This document shows, one piece after another, positions 8,451 to 17,092 of a stretch of DNA of 64,000 nt. Positions within the stretch are counted from its first letter, which is position 1; each line of letters starts with the position of its first letter. This DNA comes from Micromonospora sediminimaris (GTDB lineage Bacteria > Actinomycetota > Actinomycetes > Mycobacteriales > Micromonosporaceae). The DNA lies in assembly GCA_900112325.1 (NCBI GenBank), contig FOLJ01000017.1, positions 122,072 through 186,071 of the forward strand, read 5' to 3'. Under the pieces are notes generated by a model. That model saw only the letters and a program-made list of their open reading frames with translations, was not told where the DNA came from and made no database searches. The position numbers and the translations under genes are program-made.

Positions 8451-9617
8451 TCAGTCCACCACGGTGCCGGCGGCGACCGCCGCCCGCAGCTCGCTGACGT
8501 CGATCGAGCCGGTCGGGACGTCGCGTTCGATCGGCAGGTACATCCGCTGCACCGCAGCCACCATCGCCTCGACCAGCTTGTCGCGGAACCGGGGAGCGAT
8601 CAGCCGTTCCCGGTCGGTCGGCGAGGTGAGGTAGCCGACCTCGACGCGGACCGCCGGCATCCGGGTGATCCGGAGCAGGTCCCACGCCTTGGCATGGGTG
8701 TGACAGTCCCGCAGCCCGGTACGGGCCACGATCTCCCGCTGGACCAGCCCGGCCAGCCGTTCGCCGGTCGCCGAGCTCACCCCGTTGTCGGTGCCGTAGT
8801 GGTACGTGGCGACACCCTCGGCCATCGGGTTGGCGTGGCCGTCGGTGTGCAACGAGATGAACACGTCGGCGCCGAGCGAGTTGGCCAGTTGTGCCCGGTC
8901 GATGTCGGGCAGGCAGGTCTCCGGCGACGGTCCTCGGGTGAGCTGCACCCGTACCCCGGACGCGGCGAGGCGCCCCTCCAGCCGGCTGGCCAGGTCGTGC
9001 ATCAGATCCGCTTCGGTCCAGCGCAGCGGGCCGTCCGCCACCACCACGCCCGGGTCGGTTCCGCCGTGCCCCGGGTCGATCACCACGGTCCGGCCGACCA
9101 GGGTCGGGCCGGACTGTCGGATGGCGTCGGACTCACGCAACCACTGCGGCCGGCCACCGACCACCTTGCGGCCCAGTCGGCGCAGGGCACCCATGGTGTG
9201 TGGGCCGCAGGTGCCGTCGGGGACGAGCCCCACCTCACGCTGGAACTGCGCCACCGCCCGGGACGTGCGGATGCCGTAGATGGCGTCGGCCCGTCCGGTG
9301 TCGTAGCCCATCTCCAGCAGCCGCTCCTGGAGCGACCGGACATCCTCGCCGGTGAGGGGGACCGGCACCGCGTGGTAGAGGGTGCGGGCGCCCAGCCGCC
9401 AGCGGGCGGCGTCCAGGGCTCGCCAGGTCTCGGCACCGACCCGGCCGTCGACGCTGAGACCCCGCGACTGCTGGAACGCGCGGACCGCCCGTTCGGTCGC
9501 CGGGTCGAACTCGTCGCTGTGTGGGCCGGTCGCCTTCGACAGCAGGTCGAGGCCGGTCAACACCGCACGGATCTCGGTCACTGCGGGTCCCCGGTCACCG
9601 GGACGGATCGGACGCAC
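8451..9617 (-). CDS. cwlM: CwlM-like N-acetylmuramoyl-L-alanine amidase family protein
   Basis: Two peptidoglycan-binding (PG_binding_1) repeats occupy about residues 5-75 and 80-150, followed by an Amidase_3 domain. The zinc/catalytic positions of that fold appear kept: DPGHGG, the Glu of WTEADL, SLHTDG and the Glu of VEVGYLTS. There is no signal peptide, as in mycobacterial CwlM (Rv3915), which acts in the cytoplasm and when phosphorylated by PknB activates MurA. I start at the GTG at 9617 (VRPIRPGDRGP), which has AGAGGGGG 6 bases upstream; a GTG six codons earlier lacks a ribosome site. Position next to trxA-trxB-sigM-murJ matches the mycobacterial locus. Enzyme versus regulator cannot be settled from sequence. 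Confidence 0.88.
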   Translation of the reverse strand: MRPIRPGDRGPAVTEIRAVLTGLDLLSKATGPHSDEFDPATERAVRAFQQSRGLSVDGRVGAETWRALDAARWRLGARTLYHAVPVPLTGEDVRSLQERLLEMGYDTGRADAIYGIRTSRAVAQFQREVGLVPDGTCGPHTMGALRRLGRKVVGGRPQWLRESDAIRQSGPTLVGRTVVIDPGHGGTDPGVVVADGPLRWTEADLMHDLASRLEGRLAASGVRVQLTRGPSPETCLPDIDRAQLANSLGADVFISLHTDGHANPMAEGVATYHYGTDNGVSSATGERLAGLVQREIVARTGLRDCHTHAKAWDLLRITRMPAVRVEVGYLTSPTDRERLIAPRFRDKLVEAMVAAVQRMYLPIERDVPTGSIDVSELRAAVAAGTVVD

Positions 9618-9762
9618 GCACGACCCCCTCTGCACGGTCGGTGGCTGCCAGGCCCCGCCACCGACGAGCGGGTGCCGTTGGCGGGGACCAGGTGCTCACC
9701 GGCGTCCGGCGGCCCCGGTTCGAGGTTATGCGCTAGGCGATCCGCTGGGGTGGTGGGCGGCG

Positions 9763-9807
9763 AAAAACGCGTCGACCCCGTGCCGGGCTCACCGGCACGG
9801 GGTCGAC
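9763..9807 (-). terminator. Rho-independent terminator of trxA
   Basis: A perfect 16-bp stem (9771-9786 with 9792-9807, 5-base loop) followed, in the minus direction, by GCGTTTTTC (five T at 9763-9767). This is the clearest intrinsic terminator in the window and ends the sigM-to-trxA run. Confidence 0.92.
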
Positions 9808-9827
9808 GGCGACGTCGTCGCTGGGGG

Positions 9828-10151
9828 TCAGAGCGCCGATTCGATCAGCTTGACCAGTTCGCCCTTGGGCTTGGCGCCGGCGATCGACTGCACCGGCTCA
9901 CCGTTCTTGAAGACGGTGAGGGTCGGCACCGACATCACGCGGTATGTCCGGGCGGTTTCCGGGTTTTCGTCGATGTTGAGCTTGACGATGCTGACCTGGT
10001 CGCCCATCTCGCCGGCGATCTCCTCCAGCAGCGGCGACACCTTGCGGCACGGCCCGCACCACTCGGCCCAGAAATCCACCAGGACCGGCTTGTCGGACTT
10101 CAGCACGTCTGCGGTGAAACTCGCGTCGGTGACCGACTTGGTTGCTCCCAC
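9828..10151 (-). CDS. trxA: Thioredoxin
   Basis: Small cytoplasmic disulfide reductase of 107 residues with the active site WCGPC at residues 31-35, the cis-proline segment SVPTLTVF and the usual C-terminal helix. It is reduced by the thioredoxin reductase encoded 30 bases upstream on the same strand, so the pair forms an operon, as at the mycobacterial trxB2-trxC locus next to sigM. Confidence 0.97.
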   Translation of the reverse strand: MGATKSVTDASFTADVLKSDKPVLVDFWAEWCGPCRKVSPLLEEIAGEMGDQVSIVKLNIDENPETARTYRVMSVPTLTVFKNGEPVQSIAGAKPKGELVKLIESAL

Positions 10152-10181
10152 TGTTGACCCTCCTCCTGCGTTGTGTCTGGT

Positions 10182-11132
10182 TCAGCTCTTGGGCAGCGTG
10201 GCGATGAAGCGTTCGGCGTCCAGGGCGGCCGCGCAGCCGGTCCCGGCTGCGGTGATCGCCTGCCGGTACGTGTGGTCGACCAGGTCACCGGCGGCGAAGA
10301 CGCCGGGGATGCTGGTCCGGGTGCTGGGGGCCTGCACCTTCACGTACCCCTCGTCGTCCATCTCCACCTGCCCGCGGAACAGCTCGCTGCGTGGGTCGTG
10401 GCCGATCGCCACGAACACACCGGTGACGTCGAGCACCTTGGCCTCGCCGGTGTGGACGTTGCGAACCCGTACGCCGGAGACCTTGCCGTCCGCGCCGAGC
10501 ACCTCCTCCACAACGGTGTTCCACTCGACCTTGATCTTGTCGTTGCCGAGCGCCCGCTCAGCCATGATCTTGCTTGCCCGGAACGAGTCGCGGCGGTGCA
10601 GGATCGTCACCGATTCGGCGAAGCGGGTCAGGAAGCTGGCCTCCTCCATCGCCGAGTCGCCACCACCGACGACCACGATGTGCTGGTTGCGGAAGAAGAA
10701 GCCGTCACAGGTGGCGCAGGAGGAGACACCGTGGCCGAGGTACTCCTGCTCGCCGGGTACGCCGAGCGGGCGCCAGGCGGAACCCGTGGCGAGGATCACG
10801 GCGCGGGCGCGGTACGCGGTCTCCCCGACCCAGACGGTGCTCACCGCGCCGGGGTGACCGGTGTCGGTCAGCTCGACCCGGGTGACGTCGTCGGTCAGGA
10901 ACTCGGCACCGAACCGCTCGGCCTGCTTACGCATGTTGTCCATCAGCTCGGGGCCGAGGATGCCGTCGGCGAAACCGGGGAAGTTCTCCACCTCGGTGGT
11001 GGTCATCAGCGCGCCGCCGGACTGCACGCCCTCGATCACCAGCGGCTTGAGGTTGGCACGCGCCGCGTAGACCGCCGCCGTGTAGCCGGCCGGCCCGGAG
11101 CCGATGATGACCAGGTTGCGGACCTCGTCCAC
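10182..11132 (-). CDS. trxB: Thioredoxin reductase
   Basis: NADPH-dependent flavoprotein of 316 residues. The N-terminal FAD loop is VIIGSGPAGYTAAVYAARA, the redox-active disulfide is in SSCATCDGFFF, the NADPH loop is VVVGGGDSAMEEASFL, and the C-terminal FAD segment is GVFAAGDLVDHTYRQAITAAGTG. I start at the GTG at 11132, which has GGGAGA 6 bases upstream and places the FAD strand 5 residues in; the frame extends 42 codons further but that part is not conserved-looking. In related genomes this operon is controlled by redox-responsive sigma factors; no such promoter was identified here. Confidence 0.96.
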   Translation of the reverse strand: MDEVRNLVIIGSGPAGYTAAVYAARANLKPLVIEGVQSGGALMTTTEVENFPGFADGILGPELMDNMRKQAERFGAEFLTDDVTRVELTDTGHPGAVSTVWVGETAYRARAVILATGSAWRPLGVPGEQEYLGHGVSSCATCDGFFFRNQHIVVVGGGDSAMEEASFLTRFAESVTILHRRDSFRASKIMAERALGNDKIKVEWNTVVEEVLGADGKVSGVRVRNVHTGEAKVLDVTGVFVAIGHDPRSELFRGQVEMDDEGYVKVQAPSTRTSIPGVFAAGDLVDHTYRQAITAAGTGCAAALDAERFIATLPKS

Positions 11133-11306
11133 TGCCGTCTCCCAATCGTGTTGACTGTCGTCACCGGCGTACGGGCCGATGCCGATCCGAGTGCCGACGC
11201 GGCGGCAACTGATGTGCAGAACGTCATCGTACGAAGCGGGAATTCCCGAGCCGGTCACCCGGTGGGTCAGGTCACGTGGACGGTCAAAAGTCCGGCGACC
11301 GCTGGC

Positions 11307-12404
11307 TCACCCTACCCGCGTACGGTAACGGGCGTCCGAGCCGGACCCGGGTACACCGCACTCCGGGCCGCTGACCCACGCCCAGTTCGTGCCGGAGGCG
11401 TCGGTGAACCGAAGGACCAGCGCCGGCAGCCCCTGGAAGCGGGCGTAGTCGATGACCTCGAAGGTCAGCGGTCCCCCGCGGTGCTCAGCACCGATCTCGG
11501 CGAGGCAGGCGCTCAATGCGGTCTGGTCGCCGAGCCGGGTCAGATCGCCCGGGGCGGGGAGGCGCTCCTGGTTCTCCGCGCCGAGCCCCGGATCACCGTC
11601 GGTGGAGAACTGCCTGACGCTCGGGGTCAGGCCGGCCAGTGCCTCCGGCGTGTAGTCGGTGTCGCTGCGCTGGGGAGGGCCGACGACGCGGTACGGAGCG
11701 CCGGATGCGACCGCGGCACGCTCGGGCGCCGATTTGGTGCCGGGCTGCCCCGCGGAATCCTGCGGGTAGGCGTGCGGCACCGCAGGGCTGACGGCCCGCT
11801 CGTTCAGGGCGGTGTCGGTGGCGACGTCGTCCCCGCCGCCCGGCTGGAACAGCTGGAGCGCACCCAACCCGACCACCGCGGCGGCGGCGAGGGCAACCGG
11901 CCCGGCCACGCGGGCCCAGCGGCGACGTCGCCGACCCGGCCGCGACGACGAGGACCGGTCCTGGCCCGGCCGCAGCGGGCCGCCGGGCCGACGGGGACCG
12001 CCCAGCGGCTGGGTCGGTACGATCGTCAGCTTTCCGCCGGTCGGCTCCGAGCCGGGGCCCTCGACGGCCGCAATCCCGTCCCCGGTGGCCAATTCCTGCT
12101 CGGAAGCCGCGGTCGTCGGCGCGGCCTCGGTGGTGGGCGCGGTGAGCGGATCAGCCGCGGCGAGAGCGGCGCTGATCCGGTCGCTGATCTCCGGCGGAAG
12201 CTCCAGCGTCGGCTCGCCCCACCCGGCCAGCTCGGCGCGGACGTTGTCGACGGCCGGGCCCAGGAGAGCATGAGCATCGGCCCAGGCCGGGTCCTGTGTC
12301 ACCAGCCGGGTGATCTCAGCGTGCTCGGGGGTGCCGTCCAGCGCGCCACCGAGGTAGTCGGCGAGCAGGTCGTGGTCGACCTCGCTGAACTCCCCGGTGC
12401 TCAC
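11307..12404 (-). CDS. Membrane-anchored anti-sigma factor of SigM (RsmA-like)
   Basis: 365 residues with an N-terminal cytoplasmic part (FSEVDHDLLADYLGGALDG, the position of an anti-sigma domain), a long Ala/Pro/Gly linker, a basic stop (RPGRRRRRWAR) and one membrane segment (VAGPVALAAAAVVGLGAL, about residues 165-185), then an extracytoplasmic domain of about 170 residues ending in CGVPGSG. Its GTG overlaps the sigM stop as GTGA with AGGAGG 4 bases upstream, so it is translated with the sigma factor. By position it corresponds to mycobacterial Rv3912, known to bind SigM. The N-terminal zinc HxxxCxxC motif of ZAS anti-sigma factors is absent. Confidence 0.78.
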   Translation of the reverse strand: MSTGEFSEVDHDLLADYLGGALDGTPEHAEITRLVTQDPAWADAHALLGPAVDNVRAELAGWGEPTLELPPEISDRISAALAAADPLTAPTTEAAPTTAASEQELATGDGIAAVEGPGSEPTGGKLTIVPTQPLGGPRRPGGPLRPGQDRSSSSRPGRRRRRWARVAGPVALAAAAVVGLGALQLFQPGGGDDVATDTALNERAVSPAVPHAYPQDSAGQPGTKSAPERAAVASGAPYRVVGPPQRSDTDYTPEALAGLTPSVRQFSTDGDPGLGAENQERLPAPGDLTRLGDQTALSACLAEIGAEHRGGPLTFEVIDYARFQGLPALVLRFTDASGTNWAWVSGPECGVPGSGSDARYRTRVG

Positions 12405-13141
12405 GCTTCCTCCTGCTGGTTGGCGGCCGGCCGGGACCGCCCCGACCCCGATCGGACGCCCGATGGTTCCTTCGGGTTCCCGTCGGTGACCTCCGGCACG
12501 TCCGGGCGGGCGGTGGTCGCCGGCCGGGTGCCGGGTCGCAGGTGCCCAAGCGTGACCGCGAGCCGGGCTCGGCCCCGGGCGCAGCGACTCTTCACCGTCC
12601 CCTCGGCGACGCCGAGGATCCGCGCGACCTCGGCCACCGGGTAGCCCTGCACGTCCACCAGCACGAGGGCGGCCCGCTGTTCCAGCGGCAGCGCGGCCAG
12701 GGCGTCCCGGACGACCATGGCGGTGTCGTGGTCGGGTACCGGTGCGGCCGGCTCCACGCCGCCGGTGCCCGGCCCGTCCTCCGGGCCGTGCGTTCCGTCG
12801 GGCAACGGCACCGTCGGGTGGGCCCGCCGACGGCGGATCCGGTCGAGACAGGCGTTGACCACGATCCGGTGCAACCAGGTGGTGACCGCCGAGTCACCGC
12901 GGAACCGGCCGGCCGCGCGATGGGCGGACAGCAGCGCGTCCTGGAGGGCGTCCGCGGCCTCCTCACGGTCGCCGAGCGTACGCAGGGCGACCGCCCAGAG
13001 CCGGTCCCGGTGCCGGCGGAACAACTCACCGAAGGCGTCCCGGTCACCGGCGACGTGGGCGCGCAGCAGATCGAGGTCACTCACCGTGTCGTCCACGGAA
13101 GCGGTGCCCGTGTGGTTGCCTCCGGCGTCGCGTACCTCCAT
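12401..13141 (-). CDS. sigM: ECF RNA polymerase sigma factor SigM
   Basis: Extracytoplasmic-function sigma factor of 246 residues. Region 2 (DLDLLRAHVAGDRDAFGELFRR through DSAVTTWLHRIVVNACLDRIRRRRA) and region 4 (ALAALPLEQRAALVLVDVQGYPVAEVARILGV, then AEGTVKSRCARGRARL) are both intact, joined by a Gly/Pro linker; the C-terminus has an extra disordered tail of about 55 residues. I start at the ATG at 13141 (MEVRDAGG) to avoid overlap with the upstream gene; a GTG 21 codons later (VSDLDLL) is possible. The anti-sigma gene is coupled downstream. Synteny with trxB, murJ and cwlM supports the SigM assignment. Confidence 0.9.
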   Translation of the reverse strand: MEVRDAGGNHTGTASVDDTVSDLDLLRAHVAGDRDAFGELFRRHRDRLWAVALRTLGDREEAADALQDALLSAHRAAGRFRGDSAVTTWLHRIVVNACLDRIRRRRAHPTVPLPDGTHGPEDGPGTGGVEPAAPVPDHDTAMVVRDALAALPLEQRAALVLVDVQGYPVAEVARILGVAEGTVKSRCARGRARLAVTLGHLRPGTRPATTARPDVPEVTDGNPKEPSGVRSGSGRSRPAANQQEEA

Positions 13142-13175
13142 CACCCGACCCGGTGGTTGTCGCCGTGGCGACCTC

Positions 13176-14774
13176 TCATGACCCCTGGACCGTGATCTCC
13201 TGCACCCCGATCTTGAAACCGCCTCCGTTCGGCGGCAGCTCGGTGATCCAGAAAAGCAGGTAGCGGTACTTCTTGTCGGCGTCGAAGCCGTCAAAGGTCA
13301 TCGTGGTGCCGTCGTGTTCCTCGAAGGGCTGCCCGATCTTGTTCTTCAGGTACGCCGTGAGGACCTCGTCGTCGCCCGAACTGGACGACGGAGCGTTTGT
13401 CGTGCCGGTGAGCAGTTCCGCCGAGGCACCCCGGTCGGAGAGGTTGACCTGTACCGACTTGACGGTCCGCTCGGCGCCGAGGTCGATCCAGACGCCCATG
13501 CCCCGCTTGAGGTTGCCGAAGTTGCTGCGGTTGTAGGTCTCGGTGGACCAGCCCTCGTCCTGGTCGCCGTCGAAGACCTTCTCGGCGTCGCGCACCTCGG
13601 TCCGGTTGTTGCTGTCCGGGTCGATGATCCGGGCGTCGCTGATCTTGAGGTTCCGGACTGCGGGTGTTGCTGGCTCCTCGCTCACCGGCGCGCTCGATGT
13701 CGGCGCCGCGACCGGGTTGGTCTCCGGGTCACCGTTGCCGTCGCCGAGGGTGCTGATCCCGATCAGCAGCCCGATCAGGGCAACCGCCAGCAACCCGGCG
13801 ATGCCCAGAGCGACCTTCCGCCCGCCGGCCGCGGCCAACGGAGACGGCTCCTCGCCGGTCTCGCCGGCGAACCGCAGCGGGCCGTTGTTGTCGAGGTAGT
13901 CGTCGTCCGGCACGTCGAGCCGGGCCAGCTCCGCCGTCAGCACGTCCGACGGCGGCGGGGCGATCTCGGCGTCGAGCAGATCCATGGTCAGGTCGTCCAG
14001 GTAGGCCGGCACGCCGGCGCGGACCTGACGGGGTGCCGCGACGGCCCCGTTCGCATCGCGTACCGCGTCGGGAATGGCCGCCCGACCATGCCCGGCGGTG
14101 GCACCGCGCAGCGGCGCCTCGGCGTGCGGCCAGTAGCCGGTCATCGCGAAGTAGAGGATGCCCCCGACGGCCCGGACGTCGCTCTCCTGGCTGTCGTCAC
14201 CGTCGGTGCGGGCGTCCGCGAGCACCACCCGGCCGTCATCGCTGATCATCACCGTGCCGGGGTGCACGTTTCCGTGCACCATGCCGGTGGCGTGGACGGC
14301 CGCCAGGGCGCTGGCGACGGAGTTACCGACGGCGGTCGCGCGGGCGGCGTCCAACGGCCCGCTCGCGACCAGGTCCCGCAGGGACTGACCGTCGACCCAC
14401 TCGCGTACCACGTAGGCCCGCTCGGCTTCGTCGATGGCGTCGTACACGCCGACGAGGTTGGGGTGGACGACCCGGCTGGCGGCAACGGCGGCCTGGAGCA
14501 TCTCGGTGGCGGAGTCGCCACCCGGGTAGCGCATGACGACCGCGACGGGCCGGCGCAGCACGACGTCGACCCCGCGCCAGACCAGACGGCCCGCGCTGTC
14601 GTTGTTGATGTGCTCGACCAGTTCGTAACGTTCGGCGAGGATCTCACCGGCCGTCGGAGCACCGAAGGTCATGACCGGCGGAGTGGTCTCGTCCGCGTCC
14701 TGACCCTCGCCGACCTGGGTCACCCGTCCTCCCTCGGTGATCGTGTCGATCGATGGACCCGCGCTGCTGGGCAT
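13176..14774 (-). CDS. Membrane pseudokinase of the MurJ/MviN system
   Basis: A protein-kinase fold (about residues 45-290), one membrane segment (VALGIAGLLAVALIGLLIGI, about residues 325-345) and an external C-terminal beta-rich domain resembling discoidin-type carbohydrate-binding folds (NRTEVRDAEKVFDGD ... GVQEITVQ). Catalysis looks lost: the ATP-contacting lysine is replaced (VAVVMR), the HRD loop reads VHGNVHPGTV, and DFG reads LADAR. In mycobacteria an equivalent pseudokinase plus external domain is fused to MviN (Rv3910), is phosphorylated by PknB and recruits FhaA to halt lipid II export. Here it is a separate gene downstream of murJ. Start ATG has GGGAAG 5 bases upstream. Confidence 0.85.
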   Translation of the reverse strand: MPSSAGPSIDTITEGGRVTQVGEGQDADETTPPVMTFGAPTAGEILAERYELVEHINNDSAGRLVWRGVDVVLRRPVAVVMRYPGGDSATEMLQAAVAASRVVHPNLVGVYDAIDEAERAYVVREWVDGQSLRDLVASGPLDAARATAVGNSVASALAAVHATGMVHGNVHPGTVMISDDGRVVLADARTDGDDSQESDVRAVGGILYFAMTGYWPHAEAPLRGATAGHGRAAIPDAVRDANGAVAAPRQVRAGVPAYLDDLTMDLLDAEIAPPPSDVLTAELARLDVPDDDYLDNNGPLRFAGETGEEPSPLAAAGGRKVALGIAGLLAVALIGLLIGISTLGDGNGDPETNPVAAPTSSAPVSEEPATPAVRNLKISDARIIDPDSNNRTEVRDAEKVFDGDQDEGWSTETYNRSNFGNLKRGMGVWIDLGAERTVKSVQVNLSDRGASAELLTGTTNAPSSSSGDDEVLTAYLKNKIGQPFEEHDGTTMTFDGFDADKKYRYLLFWITELPPNGGGFKIGVQEITVQGS

Positions 14775-15215
14775 CTGCTTCCCGCTCCGCCTTCGTCTGG
14801 TACCGGCCGGCCGGTCGCAGCACGGTGCCGCGCGCCGGTGTCTGCCGTACCCGTCGAGTGCGACCTTACCCGGGATGGCCCGGTCCCCGACATGTCATCT
14901 TCCCGCCGTCCGGTGACGACAGCGTCAGCAGTCGGTGGACTCGTCCCGTTACCACCGTTGTCGGCCACGTTGCTGGTACCTGTACCAGCCAATCTAGAGG
15001 TTGACCTCAACCAGTTCCGGCCGGGGCGGAGCCGGTCGCATCGGCGGGTTCGCCAGCGCCGGATTCCCGTCAATCGGCCGGGCATACTCGGCCGTCCGGT
15101 TGGTTATCCACAGGCTGATCCGTCAGGTGAGCGGCGGCGCGCGGAGTTATCCACAGGTACATCCCCAGCCTGGTGATCCGCAGTCACGCTGGGTGCACGC
15201 CGAGCCGTGGAGGGT
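14775..15215. other. Intergenic region between murJ and the pseudokinase gene
   Basis: 441 bp with no gene. It holds two perfect DnaA boxes (listed separately) near the murJ end and presumably a promoter for the pseudokinase-sigM-trx run. The gap is unusually long for two functionally linked genes. Confidence 0.5.
15104..15155 (+). promoter_or_regulatory. Two perfect DnaA boxes
   Basis: TTATCCACA at 15104-15112 and again at 15147-15155, same orientation, 43 bp start to start, followed in both cases by GG (ACAGG). They lie about 330-380 bp upstream of the pseudokinase start. Confidence 0.7.
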
Positions 15216-16967
15216 TCAGCGGCCGAGTCGGCGGCGGACCATGCCGACCACCTCGGTGATCTCGGAGATCCGCAGCACCGTCGCCAGGCCGAGGTAGGTA
15301 CCCCCGATGACCGCACCACCGACCAGCAGCTGCGCGATCGCCTCCAACCGCGTCGGCGTGTCGCCGCCCGGGAGCAGGGCCACCACCACCAGGCCGGCCA
15401 AGGCCGCGCCCAGCGCCGCGACGGCAACCCGGCCGAGAGTACGCAGGATCGCGCCCAGCCCGATCCGGCCGACCCGGGGGCGCAGCAGCCAGGCGGAGGC
15501 GATTGCGGCGGCCAGGTACGAGATGGCGTTACCGATCATCATCCCCGCGCCGACGAAGCTCGCCGAGAAGATTGCGAACAGGGCGATCTGCACCCCGATC
15601 CGGAGCGCCACGATCGGGATGTTGATCAGTGCCGGAGTGCGGGTGTCCGGCAGTGCGTAGAAGGCGAAGGTGAACAGCTGGCTGATCGCGAAGGGCACCA
15701 GCGCGAGTGCGGCGGCCAGCAGCACCAGGGATGTCGCGGTGGCGTTGTCGGCGGTGAAGGCTCCCCACCGGAACAGCGTGAACGCGATCGGGGTGGCCAG
15801 CACGGCGTAGCAGACCGCGATCGGGGCAAGCACGGCCGACACGGTCCGGGTGCCCCGGGACAGGTCGGCGGCGAGATCGGCGTACCGGCCGTCGGCAGCG
15901 GCGGCGCTCATCCGAGGCATGAGCGCGGTAATGATCGACACGGCGATGATGCCGTGCGCGGTCATCAGCAGCAGGAAGACGTTGTTGTAGATCAGCGGAC
16001 CGGCGGCGTTCTCCTTGCCGGCACGGTTCAGCAGGTTGAACAGCACGATGAGGCCGACCTGGCTGACCGCGACGTAGCAGATCATCCAGGCGCCGAGCCG
16101 CCCCAACTCGGCCAGGCCGAGCTTGCGGAAGTCGAAGCGGAGCTTCCACCGGAAGCCGACCTTGCGCAGTGCCGGCAACAGACCGGCGACCTGGATGGCC
16201 ACGCCGATCAGGGTGCCGCCGCCGATGAGCAGGATCCGCCCGGTCGTCATGTCGTCCGGCCCGACGATCTCGGCACCGAAGACCGCGATGTAGAGCCCGG
16301 CGGTCCCGATGACGACCAGGTTGTTGAGGATCGGTGCCCACATCGGCGCGGCGAAGTGGCCCCGGGTGTTGAGGACCGCGCTGATCAGCGCGCTCAATCC
16401 GGAGAAGAAGATCATCGGCAGCATGAGTCGGGCCAGGTCGGTGACCAGTCCCGAGTAGCCGTCAGCGGACTCGTCCGCGCCGTAGAGCCAGGTCAGCGGG
16501 GCGGCGAGGGCAACCGCGAGCACGGCGGCGGCGCCCAGCGCGAGCACCGCCAGAGTCAGCAGCCGCTGCGCGTACGCCTGACCGCCGTCGGCGTCCGCCT
16601 TTCGCCGACGCACCAGCACCGGGATCAGCACGCTGGTGAGGATGCCGCCGAGCAGGAACTCGTAGACCATCCCCGGCAGGATCTGGGCGGTGGTGTAGGC
16701 GTCGCCGACCAACGCACCACCGAGGGCGGCGCCGATGACCAGATTGCGCAGGAAGCCGGTACCCCGGCTGACCAGGCTGCCCAGGGCCATGATCGCGCTG
16801 TTGGCGGCGGCGCTGCCCTCCGCCACCTGCTCCTGCGGAGGTGCGGTCGACTCCATCGCGGGCTGGTTGAGCGGCTCGGCGGAAATGAACGTGGCTCCGT
16901 CACCGGGCCAGCCGCCGGGCGCGCCGCCCTGCTGGGCGTTCGCGCTGCGGTAGAGCCCGCCGCTCAT
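15216..16967 (-). CDS. murJ: Lipid II flippase MurJ (MviN)
   Basis: Polytopic MOP-superfamily transporter that flips lipid II across the membrane for cell-wall synthesis. After a ~60-residue cytoplasmic N-terminus rich in Pro/Ala, the conserved first helix region LGSLVSRGTGFLRNLVIGAALG begins, followed by about 14 hydrophobic segments; PALINIPIVALRIGVQIALF and FRWGAFT are typical of the family. Length 583. I start at the ATG at 16967, which has TTGGAGG 6 bases upstream; the frame extends 16 codons further. Unlike mycobacterial Rv3910 it ends right after the last helices (VGMVRRRLGR) with no kinase-like domain, which is instead the next gene. Confidence 0.94.
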   Translation of the reverse strand: MSGGLYRSANAQQGGAPGGWPGDGATFISAEPLNQPAMESTAPPQEQVAEGSAAANSAIMALGSLVSRGTGFLRNLVIGAALGGALVGDAYTTAQILPGMVYEFLLGGILTSVLIPVLVRRRKADADGGQAYAQRLLTLAVLALGAAAVLAVALAAPLTWLYGADESADGYSGLVTDLARLMLPMIFFSGLSALISAVLNTRGHFAAPMWAPILNNLVVIGTAGLYIAVFGAEIVGPDDMTTGRILLIGGGTLIGVAIQVAGLLPALRKVGFRWKLRFDFRKLGLAELGRLGAWMICYVAVSQVGLIVLFNLLNRAGKENAAGPLIYNNVFLLLMTAHGIIAVSIITALMPRMSAAAADGRYADLAADLSRGTRTVSAVLAPIAVCYAVLATPIAFTLFRWGAFTADNATATSLVLLAAALALVPFAISQLFTFAFYALPDTRTPALINIPIVALRIGVQIALFAIFSASFVGAGMMIGNAISYLAAAIASAWLLRPRVGRIGLGAILRTLGRVAVAALGAALAGLVVVALLPGGDTPTRLEAIAQLLVGGAVIGGTYLGLATVLRISEITEVVGMVRRRLGR

Positions 16968-17077
16968 TTGTGCCTCCAAGGGGTACGCCGGAGCCGGCAC
17001 CGGCCCACACGTCACAGACCTTAGTCAACCCCGGCCCGTTACCCGCGCCCGGCGGAGGCGATGCCGGTCAGGACCGA

Positions 17078-17083
17078 TAGGCT
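17078..17083 (+). promoter_or_regulatory. -10 element of cca
   Basis: TAGGCT ending 9 bases before the cca ATG, implying a nearly leaderless transcript. It lies in the 125-bp gap shared with divergent murJ. Confidence 0.45.
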
Positions 17084-17092
17084 GCGGATCCG

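Noticed and set aside
10173..12644. 823-codon open frame on the plus strand across trxB and the anti-sigma gene
   Set aside because: Antisense shadow of two well-supported genes; low-complexity Gly/Arg/Val composition without domains.
13314..15176. 620-codon plus-strand open frame over the pseudokinase
   Set aside because: Antisense to a gene with clear kinase-fold motifs; product is Arg/Gly/Val-rich without domains.
14775..15215. Second replication origin
   Set aside because: Only two DnaA boxes and no AT-rich unwinding region; regulation or titration is more likely.
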